NCBI GenBank assembly: GCA_031401815.1
Contig: JANNRW010000090.1
Location: forward strand, 1 to 13,650
Length of the DNA stretch: 13,650 nucleotides
Direction of reading: 5' to 3'
DNA from: JANNRW01 sp031401815
Lineage (GTDB): Bacteria > Desulfobacterota > Desulfuromonadia > Geobacterales > DSM-12255
Positions 7,845-13,650 of the stretch are shown here, one piece after another (position 1 is the first letter of the stretch; each line of letters opens with the position of its first letter). The position numbers and the translations under genes were made by a program. The notes under the pieces were generated by a model. That model did not search any database. It was not told the origin of the DNA and worked only from the letters and a program-made list of their open reading frames with translations.

Positions 7845-9026
7845 ATGAAATTCGGAAAAGTTCTTGTAGCACTGGCAGCATGTTTAACTATTGCATCAAC
7901 GTCATTTGCAGCAGAGACCATAAAGGTCGGCGGGTTATGGGATCTGACCGGTGTTACTGCCGACGTAGGCAAGCCGTTTGCCGACGGAGTTCAGGATGCA
8001 ATCGCTTCAATCAATGAAAAAGGTGGGGTGAACGGCAAGAAAATTGAGCTTGTAAATGTAGATTATGCCTACAAGATTCCACAGGCAACAGCCGCATACA
8101 AGAAGTTTGTAGAGTCGGACAAGGTTGTAATGATCAATGGCTGGGGAACAGGTGACACCGAGGCGTTGAAGGAGACAATTGCCAAGGACAAGATCCCGTA
8201 TTTCTCCGCATCTTATTCCGGCCACTTGACTGATCCGACCAAGACCCCTTACAACTTCTTTGTTGGCGCCAGCTACTCTGATCAGATTCGCGGGTTTCTT
8301 GATTATGTAAAAAAGACATGGAAGGGGAAGGAAGCTGCAAAAGTAGCCTTCATTTATCCAAACCACGGTTTTGGCAAATCTCCAATCGAAGCTGGCAGGC
8401 AGTACGCAAAGGAGCTCGGTATAGAACTTGTGCATGAAGAGATTATTCCTGCACCTGTACAGGATGTTACCTCCAACCTTCTCAGTATGCAGAAAAAGAA
8501 TCCGGACTACGCTTATGTCCAGACAACTGTTGCGCCTTGCGCCAACCTTCTCAAAGATGCGAAGAAACTCGGAATCAAGACGATATTTTTCCTCGGCAAC
8601 TATGGCATGACCGAAGCGCTCCCCAAGCTTGCAGGTGATGCGGCTGAAGGGGTCTACGGCATGGCTACTAATGTTCCTTACGGTGTCAATGTGCCAGGCA
8701 TGAAGCAGATTCTGGCTTGGGACAAGAAGCACCCCACAAAAGATCAACGCGATGCAGTCTATGTACGTGGCTGGGCATATGGACTTGTCTGGGCAGAGGG
8801 GCTCAAAATCGCCGACAAGAACAAGCAACTTAATGGCGAAGGTGTAAAGAACGCACTTGAAACCATGAAAAATTTCGATACAGGTGGACTGGTTCCACCA
8901 ATCACTTATACTGCGGCCGACCACCGAGGCACCACCAAGAGCACAATTTACGTGATCAAGGGCGGAAAAATGACCAAGGTGCAAGATGTTGAACTGCCGC
9001 GCAAAAAAGAGTGGCTGGGGCTCTAA
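7845..9026 (+). CDS. Periplasmic substrate-binding protein of the LIV-type transporter (Peripla_BP_6)
   Basis: A 393-residue Leu/Ile/Val-binding-protein-like receptor, exported and then delivering ligand to LivHM. The signal peptide has basic K2 and K5, a hydrophobic core and a likely signal-peptidase I site after S20-F-A22. The mature start (ETIKVGGLWDLTG) and the segments INEKGGVNGKKIEL and FIYPNHGFGKSPIEAG are family hallmarks. An LAAC sequence at 10-13 resembles a lipobox but comes too early in the hydrophobic core to be preferred. The ribosome site GGGAGGT is the strongest in the cluster, as fits a receptor needed in excess, and a stable hairpin follows the gene. Ligand specificity cannot be read from sequence; the neighbouring synthetase suggests a carboxylic acid, the family default a branched-chain amino acid. 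Confidence 0.93.
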   Translation: MKFGKVLVALAACLTIASTSFAAETIKVGGLWDLTGVTADVGKPFADGVQDAIASINEKGGVNGKKIELVNVDYAYKIPQATAAYKKFVESDKVVMINGWGTGDTEALKETIAKDKIPYFSASYSGHLTDPTKTPYNFFVGASYSDQIRGFLDYVKKTWKGKEAAKVAFIYPNHGFGKSPIEAGRQYAKELGIELVHEEIIPAPVQDVTSNLLSMQKKNPDYAYVQTTVAPCANLLKDAKKLGIKTIFFLGNYGMTEALPKLAGDAAEGVYGMATNVPYGVNVPGMKQILAWDKKHPTKDQRDAVYVRGWAYGLVWAEGLKIADKNKQLNGEGVKNALETMKNFDTGGLVPPITYTAADHRGTTKSTIYVIKGGKMTKVQDVELPRKKEWLGL

Positions 9027-9030
9027 TTCA

Positions 9031-9072
9031 GGCTCAGGGCTAAGGGCTCAGGGGTTTAGGCTCCAGGGTCTG
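9031..9072 (+). repeat. Degenerate heptamer tandem repeat, six units
   Basis: Six 7-bp units follow one another: GGCTCAG, GGCTAAG, GGCTCAG, GGGTTTA, GGCTCCA, GGGTCTG. They start 4 bp after the binding-protein stop. Four runs of at least three G (9037, 9044, 9051, 9066) have loops of 4, 4 and 11 nt, so a G-quadruplex in RNA or the plus strand is possible but unproven. Confidence 0.75.
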
Positions 9073-9086
9073 GATTGTAACAACGG

Positions 9087-9116
9087 CTGCATGGGGAGAT
9101 TCTTCTCCCCATGCAG
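9087..9116 (+). other. Perfect 13-bp hairpin after the binding-protein gene
   Basis: CTGCATGGGGAGA (9087-9099) and TCTCCCCATGCAG (9104-9116) pair perfectly around a TTCT loop. No U-run follows, so it is not a canonical intrinsic terminator. Placed between the receptor gene and livF, it probably protects the upstream mRNA 3' end, giving more receptor than ATPase, as intercistronic hairpins do in other binding-protein operons. Confidence 0.8.
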
Positions 9117-9138
9117 ACCATCTCCGAGGTTTCGATAA

Positions 9139-9930
9139 ATGCTCTCCATTAACAACGCAGAAGTCATCTACAATAAAGTAATTCTTGTCCTCAAAGGGCT
9201 TACTCTACAGGTTCCTGAAGGGAAGATCGTAGCCCTGCTCGGAGCTAACGGCGCAGGGAAGAGCACGACCCTGAAGGCGATATCCGGACTGCTAAGAACT
9301 GAAGAGGGGGAAGTGACAGAGGGCTCTATCGAGTTTATGGGTGAACGGATCAATAACATGAATCCGGAAGAGATTGTACGTAAAGGTATTTTTCAGGTCA
9401 TGGAGGGTCGCCGGGTATTTGATGACATGACAGTTGATGAAAATATCGTTGTCGGAGGTCATACCCGCAAGGACAAGGATGGTTTCAAAAGAGACAAGGA
9501 TCTGGTCTATGATTATTTCCCCCGCCTCAGGGAGCGGAGGAACCAGCTTTCCGGGTATCTCTCGGGAGGAGAACAGCAGATGCTTGCTATAGGGCGGGCG
9601 CTGATGGCTCGACCCAAGCTGATGCTGCTTGATGAACCTTCTCTTGGCATAGCTCCCCTGCTGGTTCAGGAGATCTTTCAGCTTATCAAGAAGATCAATA
9701 CAGAAGAAAAAACAACCATACTCCTGGTTGAGCAGAACGCAAATGTTGCCTTCAGCATCTGTGATCATGCCTACATCATGGAGGGGGGGAGAATAGTTCT
9801 CAGCGGCAGTGCCGAGCAGATGAAGGCGAATGAAGATGTAAAAGAATTTTATCTTGGTCTCTCCGAAGGGGCTGACAAGAAGAATTTCCGTGAGCTGAAG
9901 CAGTATCGCAGAAGAAAGCGCTGGCTGTAA
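9139..9930 (+). CDS. livF: Branched-chain amino-acid-type ABC transporter, ATP-binding protein LivF
   Basis: A 263-residue cytoplasmic ATPase, second motor subunit of the importer. Walker A is G35-ANGAGKS-42, the signature L141-SGGE-145, Walker B L161-MLLDE-166. VEQNANVAF stands where many ABC ATPases have the switch histidine, as is usual for LivF. The family is usually about 235-240 residues; the extra 20-odd C-terminal residues are strongly basic (KQYRRRKRWL at the end). The start ATG 9139 has GAGG 10 nt upstream. It is separated from the rest of the transporter by the binding-protein gene and a repeat/hairpin gap. Its TAA overlaps the next ATG by one base (TAATG). Confidence 0.94.
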   Translation: MLSINNAEVIYNKVILVLKGLTLQVPEGKIVALLGANGAGKSTTLKAISGLLRTEEGEVTEGSIEFMGERINNMNPEEIVRKGIFQVMEGRRVFDDMTVDENIVVGGHTRKDKDGFKRDKDLVYDYFPRLRERRNQLSGYLSGGEQQMLAIGRALMARPKLMLLDEPSLGIAPLLVQEIFQLIKKINTEEKTTILLVEQNANVAFSICDHAYIMEGGRIVLSGSAEQMKANEDVKEFYLGLSEGADKKNFRELKQYRRRKRWL

Positions 9931-10373
9931 TGGAGATAATTGTGCCTGACAATGACAGTGAGGAGTATATTTCGATAGGCAATCTTGCCAGAAGCATCGG
10001 CATTACTACCCGTACGCTCAGATATTATGAAGAGATGGGGATAATGAGCCCTCCGTTGCGAATGGAGGGGAGCATTCGAACCTATACAGCAGAAGATGTG
10101 CGCAAGCTTAAATTCATCCTGAAGCTGAAAGAGATGGGATTAAGCATTAAAGAGATGCAGGAACTTGACTATGTCTATGCCGAAGCAAAGGAGACCGACA
10201 AGGTAATTCCACGTCTGGTCGAAATGCTCGATAATCATATAAATACACTTGATGACAAGATGTCGAAGCTCTCATCACTTCGAAAAGAGATAGTTGAGTA
10301 TCGAAAACGGATGATCGAACGTTTTCAGATCTCGCCAGATAACAGACAAAAGTCCGAAGCAATTATCCTGTGA
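9930..10373 (+). CDS. MerR-family transcriptional regulator, LiuR-like
   Basis: A 147-residue regulator. Residues about 13-80 form a MerR winged helix-turn-helix: ISIGNLARSIGITTRTLRYYEEMG, then the wing with IRTYTAEDVRKLKFI. Residues about 105-135 are a heptad-rich dimerisation helix. There is no cysteine anywhere, so a MerR-type metal or thiol sensor is unlikely. The sequence style resembles LiuR, the proteobacterial regulator of branched-chain amino-acid and fatty-acid catabolism genes, and the neighbours fit. Its ATG overlaps the livF stop by one base, so it depends on translational coupling; no strong ribosome site is seen. A palindrome in the icmF promoter spacer (2728-2743) is a plausible target. 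The effector, perhaps an acyl-CoA, is inferred. Confidence 0.88.
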   Translation: MEIIVPDNDSEEYISIGNLARSIGITTRTLRYYEEMGIMSPPLRMEGSIRTYTAEDVRKLKFILKLKEMGLSIKEMQELDYVYAEAKETDKVIPRLVEMLDNHINTLDDKMSKLSSLRKEIVEYRKRMIERFQISPDNRQKSEAIIL

Positions 10374-10408
10374 CCCCCTGAAAATCGCCGGTATAAGGAG
10401 AACTCACC

Positions 10409-11212
10409 ATGGCAATCAAGGACATTCTGCTCCATCTCGATAACTCTTCGAGTTCTCAGGGAAGGGCAGAGCTGGCGATAAATATTGCCAGCTCTCATGG
10501 CGCACATTTGAAAGGACTCTATGTACGTTCACACTATTATGCTTCAGGAGAAGTTGAAGCCGCAGCAGCAATAAAGAGCTCCTTCCTCGAAAAATGCCAG
10601 GCTTCCGGTGTTTCTGCCGAGTGGCTTTTTGTAGACAGGTCTGTAGTTGGTGTCGGCATTATTGAAATTTTGACTTTATATGCCTATTACACTGATCTTG
10701 CTATTATCGGGCAGCCTGTACAGAACGGCTATGAAGCAGATTCCCCCTTTGATTTGCCTGAACGCCTAGGTCTTTGCTCAGGTAAACCGCTGCTTGTTGT
10801 CCCCTATGCCGGAAACTTTGCAAGGCCGATCAACAGAATAATGATTGCCTGGAAAGCTGGCCGCGAGTCGTCCAGAATTGTCGGTGATGCTATGCCGTTA
10901 CTGGAAAAGGCGCTTCATGTCAGCGCAGTAACTGTGACTTCGCCGGGGAGTGAGAGCATCAATTACGAGAGCGATTACAAAAGGCTCGAAGCTTATCTTT
11001 CCAGACACAATGTCATGTCTCAAAATGACCATATCCTTGCTCCTCAGTCATTTCCGGTCGGCGACATACTCCTTAACAATGCCTGCGAACAGAAGATGGA
11101 TCTGCTTGTAATGGGGGCTTATGCCTCCTCCAGACGCGGGACATTCATGTTTGGCCCGATAGCAAAACATCTCATGAATCATATGACACTTCCGGTTCTG
11201 ATATCGCACTAA
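10409..11212 (+). CDS. Tandem-domain universal stress protein (UspA family)
   Basis: A 267-residue cytoplasmic protein with two Usp folds: about 1-135 (starts IKDILLHLDNSSSS, ends GKPLLVVPY) and about 138-267 (starts INRIMIAWKAG, ends LPVLISH). The second domain keeps a nucleotide-loop-like segment M235-GAYASSRRG followed by FGPIAKHLM; in the first the equivalent IIGQPVQ segment is degenerate, so probably only the C-terminal half binds nucleotide. A good AAGGAG site lies 8 nt before the ATG. It lies 35 bp after the regulator and 9 bp before the enoyl-CoA hydratase gene, so it is clearly co-transcribed with fatty-acid genes. Its role there is unknown. Confidence 0.88.
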   Translation: MAIKDILLHLDNSSSSQGRAELAINIASSHGAHLKGLYVRSHYYASGEVEAAAAIKSSFLEKCQASGVSAEWLFVDRSVVGVGIIEILTLYAYYTDLAIIGQPVQNGYEADSPFDLPERLGLCSGKPLLVVPYAGNFARPINRIMIAWKAGRESSRIVGDAMPLLEKALHVSAVTVTSPGSESINYESDYKRLEAYLSRHNVMSQNDHILAPQSFPVGDILLNNACEQKMDLLVMGAYASSRRGTFMFGPIAKHLMNHMTLPVLISH

Positions 11213-11221
11213 GGAGCTATC

Positions 11222-12004
11222 ATGGAATTCAAAAACCTGCTTGTCGAAACTGTTGATGGTGTAACTCTCTTGACCATTAATTCGCCACGCACTCTTAATG
11301 CGCTGAACAGCGAAATTCTGGGGGAGCTTGAATGCGCTCTGTATGAACTTAACCTTGATCCCGAAGTCAAGGTTGTGGTGCTGACCGGTGCAGGTGAAAA
11401 AGCTTTTGTTGCCGGTGCAGACATCAAGGAGATGTCTGCCATGAGCTCGCATGAAGGCCATCAGTTCGGCCTTAAAGGGCAGCGGGTGATGATGCTGATA
11501 GAAAAGATGACCAAACCGGTCATAGCGGCTGTGAACGGCTTTGCACTTGGAGGTGGTCTGGAGCTGGCGCTCGCCTGCGACTTTATCTATGCTTCGGCAA
11601 AGGCCAGAGTCGGATTTCCGGAGGTAACTCTCGGCATCATGCCGGGCTTTGGCGGAACCCAGAACCTTGCCCGTCTGATTGGACCCAACAAGGCGAATGA
11701 GCTGATCTTTACCGGCAGGATGATAGATGCTGCGAAGGCGTGCGCCTGGGGGATCGTAAATGAGGTATTTCCACCGGAAGAGCTGCTGACAAAGGCCCGC
11801 GAGACAGCAGCAACCATTGCAGCTACAGGATCACTTGGAGTTGCCTATGCAAAGGATGCCATTGCCAACGGACTGAACATGGGCAAGGAAGATGGCTTCC
11901 GTTACGAAGCTGCCCTCTTTGGTGTGCTCTTTTCCACTGAAGACCAGAAAGAGGGGATGGGAGCGTTTGTGGAGAAGCGGAAAGCGGAATTTAAAGGCAG
12001 ATAA
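11222..12004 (+). CDS. Enoyl-CoA hydratase (crotonase family)
   Basis: A 260-residue crotonase, expected to add water to a trans-2-enoyl-CoA, the second beta-oxidation step. The oxyanion-hole segments are A64-GADIKEM and GFALGGGLELALACD. Both catalytic glutamates are present: E114 (GGGLE) and E134 (FPEVTLGIMPGFGGTQ), 20 residues apart as in the classic hydratases (E144 and E164 of the rat enzyme). Length is typical. Ribosome site AAGGAG precedes ATG 11222 and overlaps the stress-protein stop region, so the two genes are tightly linked. Chain-length preference (crotonyl-CoA or longer) is not visible; linkage to an acyl-CoA dehydrogenase and IcmF suggests short-chain substrates. Confidence 0.93.
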   Translation: MEFKNLLVETVDGVTLLTINSPRTLNALNSEILGELECALYELNLDPEVKVVVLTGAGEKAFVAGADIKEMSAMSSHEGHQFGLKGQRVMMLIEKMTKPVIAAVNGFALGGGLELALACDFIYASAKARVGFPEVTLGIMPGFGGTQNLARLIGPNKANELIFTGRMIDAAKACAWGIVNEVFPPEELLTKARETAATIAATGSLGVAYAKDAIANGLNMGKEDGFRYEAALFGVLFSTEDQKEGMGAFVEKRKAEFKGR

Positions 12005-12009
12005 TAACA

Positions 12010-12084
12010 GGTTGAGGTTGAGGTTAAGGTTGAGGGTAAGACATTCATGTTTTTTACTCAACCTCAACATTAACCTCAACCTTA
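12010..12084 (+). repeat. GGTTGA-type tandem repeat folded into a 20-bp hairpin
   Basis: Five hexamers (GGTTGA, GGTTGA, GGTTAA, GGTTGA, GGGTAA) at 12010-12039 face an inverted copy at 12056-12084. Positions 12016-12035 pair with 12062-12081 with a single mismatch, leaving a 26-nt loop. The element fills the gap between the hydratase and dehydrogenase genes and leaves the GGAGGT ribosome site (12091-12096) free. No U-run follows the right arm. Confidence 0.85.
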
Positions 12085-12101
12085 TTCCACGGAGGTAAGT
12101 C

Positions 12102-13241
12102 ATGAATTTCGAGCTTAGTCAGGATCACAAGGTGCTTCAGTCAGCAGTCCGGGATTTCGTTGAAAAAGAGATCAAACCGATCGCTATCAAGATAGACGAA
12201 GAGCATATGATCCCGGACTCTCTTGTTGAGAAGATGTCAGCAATGGGTCTGATGGGGAGCTATTTCCCGGAGGAGTACGAGGGTGCCGGACTCGATATGC
12301 TCTCTTATGCTATCGTTGTGGAAGAGGTTTCAAAGGCTTGCGCATCGAGCGGTGTTCTGATATCGGCACACACATCCCTTGCCAACAATCCGATCTACGC
12401 TTTTGGCACCGAGGAGCAGAAGAAAAAATGGCTCCCGGATCTGAACACCGGCAGAAAAATAGGCTGTTTCCTCCTTACCGAGCCAAATGCCGGTAGCGAT
12501 GCCGGTGGAACTGCCACTATGTACAAGCGCGAAGGGGACGAGTTTGTCATCAACGGGAGCAAGATTTTCATTACCAACGGCGGCTATCTGGGAACCGGGA
12601 TTCTTTTTGCATCCTTTGATCGATCCCTGAAGCACAAGGGGATCAGCGCCTTTATTGTTGACTTGAAATCACCTGGGGTGACTATCGTCAAAAACGAGAA
12701 CAAGATGGGAATCCGGGGGAGCTACACAACCGCTTTTGCTTTTGATGACCTTCGTGTGCCTGTTGAGAACCTGCTCGGGAAAGAGGGGAAAGGGTTCAAC
12801 GTCGCCATGGATACATTGAATGGCGGACGGATCGGCATCGCTTCCCAGGCGCTGGGGATTGCCGAGGGGGCTTTCGAGCGGGCGCTTGCCTACTCCAAGG
12901 AGCGCAAGCAGTTTGACCAGGCTATCAGCGAATTTCAGGCAATCCAGTTCAAGCTGGCTGATATGTACGCCCGGATTGAAACCAGCAAATTGATGATCTA
13001 CAAAGCCGCCTGGATGAAAGACAACAAGATGAACTATGCCATGGAGTCAGCCATGTGCAAGATGCTGGCGTCTGAAGCAGCCACCTACGTTACAAAGGAA
13101 GCGATGCAGATCTTTGGCGGTTACGGATTTATCTGTGATTACGAGATCGAGCGGATGTACCGGGACGCCAAGATTACCGAGATCTATGAAGGGACGAACG
13201 AAGTTCAGCGGGTGGTAATCTCGAAAATGCTGCTCGCTTAA
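12102..13241 (+). CDS. Acyl-CoA dehydrogenase, short/medium-chain type
   Basis: A 379-residue FAD flavoenzyme, expected to oxidise acyl-CoA to trans-2-enoyl-CoA and pass electrons to ETF. Family motifs: FLLTEPNAGSDAGG, RIGIASQALGIAEGAFERAL, KERKQFDQAISEFQ and QIFGGYGF. The catalytic base is E363 in IYEGTNE, the position used by short- and medium-chain enzymes; isovaleryl-CoA and long-chain enzymes place it elsewhere. A strong GGAGGT ribosome site precedes ATG 12102. Length and N-terminus (FELSQDHKVLQSAVRDFVEKEI) are standard. Butyryl-CoA is a sensible guess because IcmF makes it, but isobutyryl-CoA or other short chains cannot be excluded. Confidence 0.93.
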   Translation: MNFELSQDHKVLQSAVRDFVEKEIKPIAIKIDEEHMIPDSLVEKMSAMGLMGSYFPEEYEGAGLDMLSYAIVVEEVSKACASSGVLISAHTSLANNPIYAFGTEEQKKKWLPDLNTGRKIGCFLLTEPNAGSDAGGTATMYKREGDEFVINGSKIFITNGGYLGTGILFASFDRSLKHKGISAFIVDLKSPGVTIVKNENKMGIRGSYTTAFAFDDLRVPVENLLGKEGKGFNVAMDTLNGGRIGIASQALGIAEGAFERALAYSKERKQFDQAISEFQAIQFKLADMYARIETSKLMIYKAAWMKDNKMNYAMESAMCKMLASEAATYVTKEAMQIFGGYGFICDYEIERMYRDAKITEIYEGTNEVQRVVISKMLLA

Positions 13242-13263
13242 CAAAGTGCTTATAAAATCATAA

Positions 13264-13452
13264 CCCACCACGGAGGCGCGGAGACACTGAGAAAGTCTGA
13301 GAAAGTCAAAACCGGTTTTTTGGAAAACCCTTAAACGACGGAAAGTCAAAATCATTTATTGTAGAGCAAACTTAAAAATGGTTTTGTTTTTAACTATATG
13401 TATTTAAGGGTTTTCTCGGATTTTCTCCGTGTCTCCGTGCCTCTGTGGTGGA
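13264..13452. repeat. MITE-like intergenic element with about 41-bp terminal inverted repeats
   Basis: Left arm 13264-13304 (CCCACCACGGAGGCGCGGAG...) matches the reverse complement of 13412-13452 (...GTGCCTCTGTGGTGGA); the outer 31 bp differ at only four positions. An inner pair, AAAACCCTTAAA (13324-13335) with TTTAAGGGTTTT (13403-13414), suggests that the left arm carries an extra stretch of about 19 bp. The AT-rich centre has no ORF. It occupies most of the 263-bp gap 13242-13504; no target duplication is evident. It may also act as a long-range terminator. Confidence 0.8.
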
Positions 13453-13504
13453 TTTTTCCAGATTTGTTCATTTCTACTCCCAGCCAGGACTTACAGGTTG
13501 CACT

Positions 13505-13650
13505 ATGCCGGAAGCAACACGCGAAATATACTGGAACATAGGTCACGGAGTAGTACCGGTAATGTACCTTTTAAGCTTTGCAGCAGTAGCTGTGATGCTC
13601 TGGGGTTTCCGGAAAAGGCTCCCTCTTTACAGGCTTGGCAAACCCCTCAA
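13505..13650 (+). CDS. N-terminus of a membrane Fe-S oxidoreductase (ETF:quinone oxidoreductase-like), cut by window edge
   Basis: Forty-eight codons are present from ATG 13505, preceded by a weak AGG ribosome site at 7 nt. The N-terminus (REIYWNIGHGVVPVMYLL) enters one hydrophobic span at about 15-34, then a basic turn (GFRKRLPLYRLGKP). This pattern resembles the nitrate-reductase-gamma-like membrane domain at the start of heterodisulfide-reductase-type Fe-S oxidoreductases that sit beside etfBA and acyl-CoA dehydrogenase genes in Geobacter and syntrophs and carry ETF electrons to menaquinone. The Fe-S part is outside the window, so the call rests on a short N-terminus and on context. Confidence 0.55.
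   Translation, partial: MPEATREIYWNIGHGVVPVMYLLSFAAVAVMLWGFRKRLPLYRLGKPL

Noticed and set aside
7845..7919. Lipoprotein reading of the receptor signal (LAAC at residues 10-13)
   Set aside because: The hydrophobic stretch before the cysteine is only about five residues, and a normal signal-peptidase I site follows at residue 22; possible but less likely.
8007..8984. 325-codon open frame on the minus strand
   Set aside because: It lies wholly antisense to the clearly coding binding-protein gene, has no recognisable domain and a cysteine- and isoleucine-rich composition typical of shadow translation.
9930..10373. Metal- or redox-sensing MerR protein
   Set aside because: The protein has no cysteine, and the gene context is acyl-CoA metabolism.
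11048..11461. 137-codon minus-strand frame across the usp/ech junction
   Set aside because: It is antisense to two well-supported genes and carries no recognisable motif.
13264..13452. CRISPR array or insertion sequence
   Set aside because: There are only two inverted copies, no regular spacers, and no transposase frame within the element.

Overview
The window reads as chromosomal DNA of an anaerobic Deltaproteobacterium, most likely Geobacter-like (Desulfuromonadia). This is inferred from the gene types and their arrangement (a LIV-type ABC transporter interleaved with an acyl-CoA synthetase, a fused IcmF mutase, and an acyl-CoA dehydrogenase followed by a membrane Fe-S oxidoreductase) and from the repeat-rich gaps; no marker gene is present to prove it.

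Layout. Positions 1-2645 (minus strand) carry the first 881 codons of a fused coenzyme-B12 acyl-CoA mutase with built-in GTPase (IcmF type); its C-terminus lies off the left edge. A 363-bp divergent regulatory region (2646-3008) holds a near-consensus icmF promoter whose spacer contains a MerR/LiuR-like palindrome, plus a weaker candidate promoter for the rightward operon. On the plus strand follow livG, an AMP-forming acyl-CoA synthetase, livH, livM, a periplasmic binding protein, livF, a LiuR-like MerR regulator, a tandem universal stress protein, an enoyl-CoA hydratase and an acyl-CoA dehydrogenase. The window ends 146 nt into a gene whose N-terminus resembles the membrane Fe-S oxidoreductases that pass ETF electrons to quinone.

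How it fits together. The transporter would import a carboxylic acid or branched-chain substrate, the embedded synthetase would activate it with CoA, the dehydrogenase and hydratase would carry out the first two beta-oxidation steps, and the last gene would take the electrons to the quinone pool. IcmF would interconvert isobutyryl-CoA and n-butyryl-CoA, linking branched-chain and straight-chain acyl-CoA pools. The MerR regulator, translationally coupled to livF, is the natural candidate to control both divergent units. The transported substrate is not determined by the sequence.

Between the genes are several structured elements: overlapping hairpins between livH and livM, a heptamer tandem repeat and a perfect 13-bp hairpin after the binding-protein gene, a GGTTGA-type repeat folded into a 20-bp hairpin before the dehydrogenase gene, and a roughly 190-bp MITE-like inverted repeat before the last gene. 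No rRNA, tRNA, CRISPR array, transposase or prophage gene was seen.
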